64,000 bases of DNA, taken from assembly GCF_018919215.1 (NCBI RefSeq), contig NZ_JAHLQK010000003.1, positions 470,170-534,169 of the forward strand. Direction: 5' to 3'. This DNA comes from Alkaliphilus flagellatus. GTDB lineage: Bacteria; Bacillota; Clostridia; Peptostreptococcales; Natronincolaceae. Below, piece by piece: positions 35,279 to 43,188 of the stretch; position 1 is the stretch's first letter, and each line of letters opens with the position of its first letter. A model generated the notes under the pieces. That model searched no databases, was not told the origin of the DNA, and saw only the letters and a program-made list of their open reading frames with translations. The position numbers and the translations under genes were made by a program.

Positions 35279-35752
35279 ATGGTTGAAACTATGAATGCAA
35301 TGGATGCAATGAGTGGATCTTTAGCAGAATGTTTTATTACTGTAGAAGGAAATAGATACAACTTTATGCAGGCTACTAATATAGAAGTAAAAATGAGTAA
35401 AACAAAGGTTAAAGTACCTATATTAGGTAGGACTGGGAAAGGAAATAAGTCTACTGGATGGGAAGGTACAGGAAGTGCTACTTTCCATTATAACACCAGT
35501 ATTTTTAGAGAACTTTTATACAGATATGCTAAAACAGGACAAGATTTCTACTTCGATATGCAAATAACGAATGAAGATCCTACAAGTATGGTTGGAAGAC
35601 AGACTGTAATCTTAAAAGATTGCAATATTGATGGTGGAATTCTAGCAAAAATTGATGCAGAGGCTGAGTACCTCAGTGAAGATTTTGAGTTTACATTTGA
35701 AGATTTCGAGATGCCTGAAAAATTTAATGTTTTACCAGGTATGAAAATATAA
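35279..35752 (+). CDS. Tail tube protein (XkdM-like)
   Basis: The 157-residue protein has the tube family pattern: MDAMSGSLAECFITVEGNRY, then VPILGRTGKGNKSTGWEGTG and ATFHYNTSIFRELLYRY, and a C-terminal YLSEDFEFTFEDFEMPE. It forms the inner tube inside the sheath. Length is typical. A hairpin with a short T-run follows the stop, which could lower expression of the later genes relative to these two abundant parts. Confidence 0.92.
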   Translation: MVETMNAMDAMSGSLAECFITVEGNRYNFMQATNIEVKMSKTKVKVPILGRTGKGNKSTGWEGTGSATFHYNTSIFRELLYRYAKTGQDFYFDMQITNEDPTSMVGRQTVILKDCNIDGGILAKIDAEAEYLSEDFEFTFEDFEMPEKFNVLPGMKI

Positions 35753-35754
35753 TT

Positions 35755-35776
35755 GGGTCCCTTTTGGGACCCTTTT
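35755..35776 (+). terminator. Leaky intra-operon terminator after the tube gene
   Basis: GGGTCCC (35755-35761) pairs with GGGACCC (35766-35772) around TTTT, followed by only TTTTC. A strong stem with a short T-run suggests partial termination. Confidence 0.65.
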
Positions 35777-35847
35777 CAATTAAAGAGTATGTAAGTTTAT
35801 GTATATAGTATAAGATGAATTTTTAAAATATGAAAGGATGATAATTA

Positions 35848-36273
35848 ATGAGTGGATTAAGTGCATTTATGGCAGATAATGTTCAAATTACAGAAGATAT
35901 TAAATTAGTTGTGTCAAAAAGATTTATGGAGAATGGAAAGCCCATTGAATGGAAAATTAAACCAATAACCAGTGATGAAGATGAGGCTATAAAAAAGGCT
36001 TGTACTAAAAAGGTACCAGTACCAGGCAAAAAGAACATCTTTGTTCCTGAAATAGATTACTCCAAATACTTAGGTAAATTAGCTGTAGCTTGTACTGTAT
36101 ATCCTAATCTACATGATGTAGCTTTACAAGATAGCTATAAAGCTATGGGATCTGAAGAATTACTTAAGAAAATGCTGCTTCCGGGAGAATACGCTGAGTT
36201 TCTAAGACACATTCAAGAAATCAATGGCTTTGATGTAGGAATGGAAGAACTGGTTGAAGAAGCAAAAAACTAG
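35848..36273 (+). CDS. Tail assembly chaperone, short form (XkdN-like)
   Basis: The 141-residue protein is the zero-frame product: MSGLSAFMADNVQITEDIKL, then WKIKPITSDEDEAIKKACTK and YLGKLAVACTVYPNLHD, ending VEEAKN. It belongs to the XkdN/phage tail assembly chaperone group (lambda gpG role), which coats the tape measure during tube growth. The stop codon follows the slippery heptamer directly, so a longer form is expected (see the extension entry). The start is the ATG after AAAGGATG. Confidence 0.88.
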   Translation: MSGLSAFMADNVQITEDIKLVVSKRFMENGKPIEWKIKPITSDEDEAIKKACTKKVPVPGKKNIFVPEIDYSKYLGKLAVACTVYPNLHDVALQDSYKAMGSEELLKKMLLPGEYAEFLRHIQEINGFDVGMEELVEEAKN

Positions 36274-36461
36274 TAAGGGAAGGGGATGCAGATGCTAATT
36301 ATGCTTACTATTGTTTTCATAAGCTTAAAATGCTCCCCTCCCAATATTTAAACTTAGATAGAAAAGAAAAGGCTGTAATTATAGGTTTTATTCAGATTAA
36401 AGCTGAAAATGATAAAAAAGAGGCTAAAAAAATAAATAGCAAATCTAGAACAAAGAGATAA
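36264..36461 (+). CDS. -1 frameshift extension of the tail chaperone (gpG-GT type)
   Basis: The zero frame reads GCA AAA AAC TAG with the canonical slippery heptamer A AAA AAC at 36264-36270. In the -1 frame translation continues for 63 codons (CTA at 36270 to TAA at 36459-36461), giving LVREGDADANYAYYCFHKLK and ending NSKSRTKR. No ribosome site precedes this frame, so it is only reachable by shifting. The fused protein would be about 204 residues. TAGTAAG (36271-36277) can pair with CTTACTA (36304-36310), a possible stimulatory stem, though it starts right at the slip site. Confidence 0.88.
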   Translation, partial: KKLVREGDADANYAYYCFHKLKMLPSQYLNLDRKEKAVIIGFIQIKAENDKKEAKKINSKSRTKR

Positions 36462-36530
36462 AAATATTTAATGAAATTAAAATTACGAACACTTTTCTTA
36501 TAATATTTTTTAATGAAAGGCGGTGATAGC

Positions 36531-38420
36531 TTGGCAACAGTTGATAATTCTATAAGCTTACACAATGAAACAAATAATAATTATTTGCGGTTATCCAATT
36601 CTATAAATAATAATTATTTGCGGTTGTCCAATTCTATAAATAATACTTCAACGAGATTGTACAACACAGTAAATAATAATATATCAAACAATATATCAAA
36701 TTTCTATGTGATGGAGCAGTACATAATAGATGCTAGTGCAGCCCAACAAGATTTGAATGAAGATATAGAGGAAGGTCAAAATGCTGCAGATGGACTTTTA
36801 AATATTTTTAAAGGAATGGCAGGCACAATAGGTCTTGATTTTAGTGTAGAAAATATTTTGGCATTGTCCGATCAAATGGCTACTACAAAAGCAAGTCTTG
36901 CATCCATGGTAGGCGAGTTTAATACAGTTGAAGAATTACAGAAAAAGATATTCCAATCCGCTGAAAGGTCAAGAGGATCATATCTGGCTATGGCTGATGT
37001 AGTTGCTAAAATGGGAACAATGGCTAAAGATGCTTTTGGTGGCAATGATGAAATAATAGCTTTTACTGAACAGCTAAATAAACATTTTGTAATTTCCGGC
37101 ACATCAGCACAAGATATTGATTCCATAATGAGTCAATTAACGCAATCAATGGCTCAAGGTGTTTTAAGTGATGAAGAATTAAGTAGTATATTTATCGAAG
37201 TACCTACAATAATTCAAGCGATTGCTGGTTATATAGGAATAGGTACTGAGGAAGTTATTAATTTGGCACAGGAAGGTCAAATAACAGCAGATATTTTTAA
37301 AAATGCTATGTTTGGTGCAGCAAATGAAACTAATGCAGCTTTGGAGAGTATGCCTATGACTTGGGCACAGATATTTACTTCTGTTATAAACAAAGTAATT
37401 ATGTTATCTCAACCACTATTAGGATTTATAAGTTTTCTTGCTCAAAATTGGGCAACAGTAGAACCGATTGTAGTAGGTGTAGCCACAGCCATAGGTCTAC
37501 TAGCAGCTAAAGTTTTGTATGCAAAAGCAGCTGCATTAGCTATAGCTGCGATGGCTAATCCACTTGTACCAGTAGCAGTAGTTATAGGTGTAATTATTAT
37601 GGAAATATACAAATGGGTTCAATCTGTTGGGGGACTTCAAATTGCTTGGCTTATTACAATGAATGCTATAATGACAGCATGGGATGGGGTTAAAATTGGT
37701 TTTTTTAAAGGTATATACTTTGTAATGAATTTATTCGATAAACTAGGACTTAAATTTAAAGAAGTTGATGTTGCTATGCAAAATTCCATGGGAGATATGA
37801 GAGTAGGAGTGCTTAGCGCTCTTCAAAAAATGGTTAATGGTTCTATTGAAATTATAAATAGTTTTATAGATAAAGTTAACCAACTTCCTATTGTTTCTAT
37901 AGAAGCAGTGCAAAAAGTAAATTTTGCTACAACAGCAGAGCTTGAAAATGATGTAGCTAAAAAAGCACGTGAGGCAGACTTAGAAAATTATCGAGCTGAA
38001 GTTGAAGCAAGCATAGCTGAAAGGGATGCAGCTATAAAACAAATGCAACAAGATGCTGGAGTAGAAGAAGCTAAGAGGCAACTGAAAATAAATGCGGCAC
38101 AGATGGAACAAACAACTGATTTCAATCCTGAACCTCCATTTAAACAAGACAATGTAGTAGAGAATATAGCAAATATAGCAGATAATACTAATGCTTTAAA
38201 AGACACCATGGAAATTGCCGAAGAAGATTTAACATACATGAGAGACCTAGCAGAGAGAGAAGTAATCGATAGAACTGTATTGAGAGATGTAAAACTTGAA
38301 GTATCTAATAGCTTCGGAGACGTAAGAGAAACAGCCGATGTTGATGGAATTATAACACGAATAGAGGAACGTTTATCGGAAGCAATAGAAAGCGAAGCGG
38401 AGGGTGATTATAATGTATAG
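36531..38420 (+). CDS. Tail tape measure protein (XkdO-like)
   Basis: I choose TTG at 36531, just after AAAGGCGGTG; an ATG 18 bases earlier contains that site. The 629-residue protein begins with an Asn-rich segment holding an 11-residue tandem repeat (nucleotides 36572-36604 and 36605-36637). It continues with tape-measure-type helical regions (LIFKGMAGT-like and SDEELSSIFIEVPTIIQAIA). A hydrophobic cluster (about 300-380, AAALAIAAMANPLVPVAVVI) and coiled coil to the end follow. The tape measure sets tail length; this one is short, so a short tail is expected. Confidence 0.85.
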   Translation: MATVDNSISLHNETNNNYLRLSNSINNNYLRLSNSINNTSTRLYNTVNNNISNNISNFYVMEQYIIDASAAQQDLNEDIEEGQNAADGLLNIFKGMAGTIGLDFSVENILALSDQMATTKASLASMVGEFNTVEELQKKIFQSAERSRGSYLAMADVVAKMGTMAKDAFGGNDEIIAFTEQLNKHFVISGTSAQDIDSIMSQLTQSMAQGVLSDEELSSIFIEVPTIIQAIAGYIGIGTEEVINLAQEGQITADIFKNAMFGAANETNAALESMPMTWAQIFTSVINKVIMLSQPLLGFISFLAQNWATVEPIVVGVATAIGLLAAKVLYAKAAALAIAAMANPLVPVAVVIGVIIMEIYKWVQSVGGLQIAWLITMNAIMTAWDGVKIGFFKGIYFVMNLFDKLGLKFKEVDVAMQNSMGDMRVGVLSALQKMVNGSIEIINSFIDKVNQLPIVSIEAVQKVNFATTAELENDVAKKAREADLENYRAEVEASIAERDAAIKQMQQDAGVEEAKRQLKINAAQMEQTTDFNPEPPFKQDNVVENIANIADNTNALKDTMEIAEEDLTYMRDLAEREVIDRTVLRDVKLEVSNSFGDVRETADVDGIITRIEERLSEAIESEAEGDYNV

Positions 38421-39069
38421 TTGTTCCATTGATAATGTTAAGCTTCCAGTAGCTCCTTCCAAGATTGCTCGTAAAATAAATACTAAGAGTAAAACAGTAG
38501 ATTTAATGAACCTTGGAGAAGTAAATATTTTGAAAGAACCAGGACTTACAGAGATAAGTTTTGAAGTATTGCTTCCTTCGGTAGAATATCCTTTTGCTGT
38601 ATATGAAAATGGATTTAAAGAACCACTGTATTATTTAGATCTTTTTAAAAAACTTATAACAGGAAAAAAACCCTTTATATTTGAATTAAATAGCCTAACT
38701 CCTGCAGGGTATTCTTTATTTATGACACGTATGGAAGTAACCTTAGAGAGTTATAGCATTATAGAAGATAGTAGTAATGGAATGGATATTGTTGTTTCAT
38801 TAGAATTGAAAGAATATAAAAGATATACTACACAGACTCTAAAAATGCTTGAGTCGTCTTCGGATAGTGAAACACCTAAGTTTGTAATTGTAGAAGAAAG
38901 ACCTGCAAAAGAGCCAGTGAAATCATATACTGTAATTTCAGGAGATACGTTATGGACTATTTGCAAAAAACAGTTGGGGGATGGTAGCAAATATAAAGAA
39001 ATAGCTACTTTAAACAATATTAAAAATCCTGATTTAATTTTCCCAGGTCAGGTTTTAAGGTTGAGGTGA
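38413..39069 (+). CDS. LysM-domain tail protein (XkdP-like)
   Basis: The ATG at 38413 lies eight bases after GGAGGG and overlaps the tape measure stop. The 218-residue protein has an N-terminal XkdP domain (CSIDNVKLPVAPSKIARKIN, then GEVNILKEPGLTEISFEVLL) and a C-terminal LysM (about 172-218: YTVISGDTLWTICKKQLG). LysM binds peptidoglycan glycans. In contractile tails this protein is at the hub-tube junction next to XkdQ. Confidence 0.9.
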   Translation: MYSCSIDNVKLPVAPSKIARKINTKSKTVDLMNLGEVNILKEPGLTEISFEVLLPSVEYPFAVYENGFKEPLYYLDLFKKLITGKKPFIFELNSLTPAGYSLFMTRMEVTLESYSIIEDSSNGMDIVVSLELKEYKRYTTQTLKMLESSSDSETPKFVIVEERPAKEPVKSYTVISGDTLWTICKKQLGDGSKYKEIATLNNIKNPDLIFPGQVLRLR

Positions 39070-39073
39070 TTTA

Positions 39074-40021
39074 ATGTATGAATTAATAATTGAGAATAAT
39101 GGAAATTTGTACAGTCCATTAATTGAAGGTGACATTATTTGGACTACCGAGAGATTAGGATCCCCCGGAAAATTAGAATTTAATGTTTTAAAAGATGAGA
39201 TAATTAATTTTCAAGAGGGTAACTCTGTAAGGTTTAGAGTAAATGATAAAAATGTATTCTTTGGCTATGTATGGGATAAGGCAAGAAACAAAGATCAGAT
39301 TATAAAAGTTACAGCATATGACCAGCTTAGGTATTTAAAGTACAAAGACAGTTATCTTTATGAAAATAAAAAAGCTTCTGATGTACTTAAAATTATTGCA
39401 TCACAACAAAATCTTAAAATAGGGGATGTCGAAGATACAGGATATGTAATTGTTGAAAGAGCTAGACATAATGAGACCTTATTGGATATTATATATGACG
39501 CTATAAAACTTACCTTCGATAATACCAAAAAGCTATATGTTCTTTATGACGATTTTGGGAGATTAACATTAAAAAATATGGAGTCTATGAGAATAAACCT
39601 AAAAGTAGATGATAACACGGCGGAAGACTTCGACTACAAAACATCTTTAGATAATGTATATAACCACATAAAATTATCTTTCAAAGATAAAGACAATGTA
39701 GGAGGAGAAATTCCCCCAGCAGAAGATAAGAATAGTATAAAGAATTGGGGTAAACTTCAATATTTTGAGGAAATAGATGAAAAGACTAACGTTCAGGCTA
39801 AAGCAAATGCATTGCTTGAACTATATAATAGAAAAAACAAAATCCTAAGTATTAAAAATGCAATAGGTGATATCAGAGCCAGAGCAGGAACTAATCTAGA
39901 AATTAATTTGCCTAATATTGGAGATATCAGTATTCAAAATCATATGCTTATTGAGGGAGCTACACATAGATTTTCTAATAACGAGCATTTTATGGATTTA
40001 AAACTAGAGGGGCGATTATAA
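39074..40021 (+). CDS. Baseplate hub protein (XkdQ-like, late control D family)
   Basis: The 315-residue protein resembles gpD/gp27 hub proteins: IWTTERLGSPGKLEFNVLKD near the start, FFGYVWDKARNKDQIIKVTA, and a C-terminal INLPNIGDISIQNHMLIEGA. It would form the ring to which the spike attaches. It starts five bases after the LysM gene and overlaps xkdR by one base. Confidence 0.9.
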   Translation: MYELIIENNGNLYSPLIEGDIIWTTERLGSPGKLEFNVLKDEIINFQEGNSVRFRVNDKNVFFGYVWDKARNKDQIIKVTAYDQLRYLKYKDSYLYENKKASDVLKIIASQQNLKIGDVEDTGYVIVERARHNETLLDIIYDAIKLTFDNTKKLYVLYDDFGRLTLKNMESMRINLKVDDNTAEDFDYKTSLDNVYNHIKLSFKDKDNVGGEIPPAEDKNSIKNWGKLQYFEEIDEKTNVQAKANALLELYNRKNKILSIKNAIGDIRARAGTNLEINLPNIGDISIQNHMLIEGATHRFSNNEHFMDLKLEGRL

Positions 40022-40380
40022 TGCAGCTTTTAAAATTGATGAAAAGAGCAGGAGTTGAAGCAGTAGATACTTCTTCTCCTGTGAAAACTTTAATAGGTAC
40101 CGTTACTTCCATAGAGCCTTTAGTAATTACAATTGAGCAAAGACTAGCTATTCCAGCTAGTTTTCTTCTTTTAACAGACAATGTAATTGATAAAGAAGTA
40201 GAAATTACTGTAGATGATGAAGTAGAACAAAGCGGATCACTTGAACTACACAAACACAAATATATAGGTAAGAAAAAACATATTCACCATAATAGTCTTA
40301 AGGTAGGAGAAAAAGTTTTGCTTTTAAGAGTACAAGGTGGACAACAGTTTATAGTTCTCAATAGGGTGGTGAGTGCATGA
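40021..40380 (+). CDS. Baseplate protein XkdR-like (DUF2577)
   Basis: The 119-residue protein starts one base inside the previous stop (TAATG). It has the DUF2577 pattern TLIGTVTSIEPLVITIEQRL and VGEKVLLLRVQGGQQFIVLN, an OB-like fold similar to spike or hub components. A His-rich HKYIGKKKHIHH segment lies near residues 78-90 and might bind a metal. It overlaps the next gene by four bases. Confidence 0.87.
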   Translation: MQLLKLMKRAGVEAVDTSSPVKTLIGTVTSIEPLVITIEQRLAIPASFLLLTDNVIDKEVEITVDDEVEQSGSLELHKHKYIGKKKHIHHNSLKVGEKVLLLRVQGGQQFIVLNRVVSA

Positions 40381-40787
40381 TACCACAAAATATTGTAACA
40401 GATAACGATATCGACTTTGAGATTGTAGAATATCCAAGCAATACTTATAGGATAGATTTAGAAAATAAAAGAATATTAGGTTATACAGATGGTATTGATG
40501 CAGTTAAACAAGCCATATATAAGATTCTTTTTACTGAAAGATATAATTATGCTATATATAGCTGGAACTATGGCATAGAACTTCAAGATTTAATTGGAAA
40601 ACCTAAAGACTTTGCACATTTTAATTTGGAGAAAAGAATAACAGAAGCACTTCTTCAAGATGATAGGATAAATTCCGTAGATAATTTTGTATTCAGTTCT
40701 AATAAAGGGGATCTACATGTCACCTTTACAGTGAATACAGTTTTTGGAGATGTGCAGGTAGAGAGGATGGTGAATAATATTGTATGA
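40377..40787 (+). CDS. Baseplate wedge protein XkdS-like (DUF2634)
   Basis: The 136-residue protein has the gp25/DUF2634 wedge pattern: RIDLENKRILGYTDGIDAVK, then YKILFTERYNYAIYSWNYGI and FTVNTVFGDVQVE. It starts at ATGA overlapping xkdR and ends inside the baseplate J gene. In phage T4 the equivalent gp25 starts sheath assembly and carries an EPR motif; I see no exact EPR here. Confidence 0.88.
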   Translation: MIPQNIVTDNDIDFEIVEYPSNTYRIDLENKRILGYTDGIDAVKQAIYKILFTERYNYAIYSWNYGIELQDLIGKPKDFAHFNLEKRITEALLQDDRINSVDNFVFSSNKGDLHVTFTVNTVFGDVQVERMVNNIV

Positions 40788-41853
40788 AAAACAAACCTTC
40801 GAAGTAATTCTTGAGAGAATGTTAGCACGAGTTCCTAATAATGTTGATAAAAGAGAGGGATCAATTATATATGATGCTTTGGCGCCAGCAGCTGCGGAAC
40901 TGGCGATGTCCTATATAGAAATGGATGTGATACTTAATGAAACCTTTGCAGATACAGCAACCAGAGAGTATTTAATTAAGAGAACTGCCGAGAGAGGTAT
41001 AAATCCTTATCCTGCTACTAAAGCATTGTTAAAAGGTGTATTTAAAAATAGAGAAGGTAATTTATTGGATATTCCTATAGGCAGTAGATTTTCTTTAGAT
41101 GATCTGAACTATGTAGCAGTAGAGAAAATTGAAAAAGGACAATACAAAATGGAATGTGAAACTGCTGGTAGTATCGGAAATAAGTACTTTGGAAGTATTA
41201 TTCCTATTGAGTATATACAACATCTTGCAACTGGAGAACTTATTGAGATATTAATTCCAGGTGAAGATGAGGAAGAAACAGAAAGTTTAAGGCAGAGATA
41301 CTTTAATTCCCTTGAGTCCGAGGCCTTTGGTGGGAATATTGCAGACTATAAAGAAAAGATTAACAAGATTCAAGGGGTAGGAGGAGTAAAGGTCTATCCT
41401 GTATGGAATGGTGGAGGCACAGTTAAACTGGTAATAATAGATAGCGAATATAAAATGCCTTCTACATCATTAATCAGTACAGTGCAAACTATAATAGATC
41501 CAATTAATAACTCTGGACAAGGAGTAGGCATAGCCCCTATAGGACATAAGGTAACTGTAGAGGGAGTATCGGAGACATTAACTACTATAACCACTAATAT
41601 AACTTTTCAAGATGGATATGTATGGGAAGATATAAAACCTTATGTTGAGGATAAGATCAATGAATATTATAACGATCTAGCTAAAGAGTGGGCAGGTAGT
41701 AGCAATTTAGTAGTTCGTATCAGTCAAATAGAAGTAAGGCTCCTTGATGTTACTGGAATACTGGATATTCAAGATACATCTATCAATGGAGTGCAGCAAA
41801 ATCTGGTTCTAGATGCTAACAGTATACCTAAGTTGGATGTGATCACAGCATGA
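40780..41853 (+). CDS. Baseplate J-like protein (XkdT)
   Basis: The 357-residue protein begins at TTG overlapping the previous gene and reads MYEKQTFEVILERMLARVPN. The family blocks NVDKREGSIIYDALAPAAAE, then TATREYLIKRTAERGINPYP and AFGGNIADYKEKINKIQGVG are clear. It is the main baseplate wedge component, linking hub and fibres. The next gene overlaps by four bases. Confidence 0.93.
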   Translation: MYEKQTFEVILERMLARVPNNVDKREGSIIYDALAPAAAELAMSYIEMDVILNETFADTATREYLIKRTAERGINPYPATKALLKGVFKNREGNLLDIPIGSRFSLDDLNYVAVEKIEKGQYKMECETAGSIGNKYFGSIIPIEYIQHLATGELIEILIPGEDEEETESLRQRYFNSLESEAFGGNIADYKEKINKIQGVGGVKVYPVWNGGGTVKLVIIDSEYKMPSTSLISTVQTIIDPINNSGQGVGIAPIGHKVTVEGVSETLTTITTNITFQDGYVWEDIKPYVEDKINEYYNDLAKEWAGSSNLVVRISQIEVRLLDVTGILDIQDTSINGVQQNLVLDANSIPKLDVITA

Positions 41854-42521
41854 TACAAAGAGAAATAGATATAGCCAGTTATTTGCCCAAGATAATAAAA
41901 GAAATTAAGGAATTTCAGGAGATTTCTAAAGCAGAGAATCCTGAAATTTCTTTAATATGGAACAATATTCAAAATATATTTGATGATCAGTTTGTAAATA
42001 TAGCTACTGTAAATGGAATTAAAAGATGGGAAAAGATACTTAAGATAGTTCCTAAGGTGAATCATACCTTAGAAGATAGAGCATCTATAATAGTAACTAG
42101 GCTTAACGAACAATTACCTTATACCTATGGGATCCTCAAACAACTACTTAACCAATTATGCGGTACAGATGGATATGATTTAAATATTAACTATAATCAA
42201 TATGAAGTATCTATTTTTGCAGGATTAAAATCAAAAAATAGATTACGTGAAATAACTGATTTAACTAAAAAGGTACTGCCTGCTAACATAAATATTATTA
42301 TAGGATTGAAAATTAATTCAGATTTTAAATTAAATACTTATATCCAAAAATATGAAGTCCCATATTCCATATGCGGAACTTTTTTATGTGGGACTAAACC
42401 TTATATTCAGACGTCAGGAACATATTTTAGTACTCAATTAAATATTAATACAAATAAAACGAATACTTCTCAACGGTACTTCATGACAGGTACATTTAAA
42501 AGCAAGGAGGCGAAACTGTGA
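41850..42521 (+). CDS. Baseplate protein YmfQ/XkdU-like (DUF2313)
   Basis: The 223-residue protein reads MIQREIDIASYLPKIIKEIK and has VNGIKRWEKILKIVPKVNHT, the DUF2313 (gpI-like) signature. The C-terminal 60 residues (CGTFLCGTKPYIQTSGTYFS) resemble Gly/Thr-rich fibre-attachment ends. It connects baseplate J to the fibres. It overlaps both neighbours by four bases. Confidence 0.87.
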   Translation: MIQREIDIASYLPKIIKEIKEFQEISKAENPEISLIWNNIQNIFDDQFVNIATVNGIKRWEKILKIVPKVNHTLEDRASIIVTRLNEQLPYTYGILKQLLNQLCGTDGYDLNINYNQYEVSIFAGLKSKNRLREITDLTKKVLPANINIIIGLKINSDFKLNTYIQKYEVPYSICGTFLCGTKPYIQTSGTYFSTQLNINTNKTNTSQRYFMTGTFKSKEAKL

Positions 42522-42817
42522 TAACTACAAAAGGAATGCAAGAAATAGCACAGAGTATATTAAATCTAGTTGAATATACAAAAGTAGAAATGAAAGAAGA
42601 AATTAAAATATTAGAGATATACAGATCATCAATAGATGCTAATACTATTAAAGTATTTATAATGCTTGATGATACTATAGTTGGAAATATAGAAAATATA
42701 AAGTTAATAAGTAAGAGCGGAAATGTACTACTAGAAAATCCTCAGCGTATAGAGAAAGATGCTACAAGAGGACTTTTAGTAGTATTTTCTATTAAAGTAG
42801 TGGAGGTGGCAGAATGA
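42518..42817 (+). CDS. Hypothetical tail protein between YmfQ and fibre cassette A
   Basis: The 99-residue protein starts at GTG behind AAGGAGG and overlaps YmfQ by four bases and the following gene by four. It reads MITTKGMQEIAQSILNLVEY and has a beta-rich C-terminal half. I do not recognise a family. A decayed second copy of this gene lies at 44874-45149 before fibre cassette B, so it moved together with the fibre genes. A fibre-adaptor role is plausible. Confidence 0.78.
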   Translation: MITTKGMQEIAQSILNLVEYTKVEMKEEIKILEIYRSSIDANTIKVFIMLDDTIVGNIENIKLISKSGNVLLENPQRIEKDATRGLLVVFSIKVVEVAE

Positions 42818-43188
42818 GCACTCTAAATGAGTATATAAAAATAAAATGGCAGGATCACATAGTAGAAAGACCAGGAACATTCAGAGAAGTACAAAATCAA
42901 GATGGCTCAGTAACACATATTCCCGATGAAGGTGAAATACTTCAAGAGGGTACTCCTGTTAATGCCAGTAAGCTTAACCACATGGAGGAAGGTATATATC
43001 AGGCAAATAGGCAAGCTAAAATCAATAAAGATGATATAAGTTCATTGGCTGTTGAAGTTGCAATATTAAAAAATGCTGCTCTAAATAATTTCACACATAA
43101 TATATTCGTTGTTAATTTTGCGAACTTGGATAGTATTAAGCTTGCTCATGGAGTTTATGACGAAGCAGGAAAAAGGCTGGTGATATAA
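42814..43188 (+). CDS. Fibre connector protein, cassette A
   Basis: The 124-residue protein reads LNEYIKIKWQDHIVERPGTF then NASKLNHMEEGIYQANRQAK. This N-terminal pattern is common at the start of clostridial phage tail fibre proteins, where it attaches the fibre to the baseplate; here it is a separate gene. It is about 80 percent identical by eye to the protein at 45150, its duplicate. It overlaps the fibre gene by one base (TAATG). Confidence 0.8.
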   Translation: MSTLNEYIKIKWQDHIVERPGTFREVQNQDGSVTHIPDEGEILQEGTPVNASKLNHMEEGIYQANRQAKINKDDISSLAVEVAILKNAALNNFTHNIFVVNFANLDSIKLAHGVYDEAGKRLVI

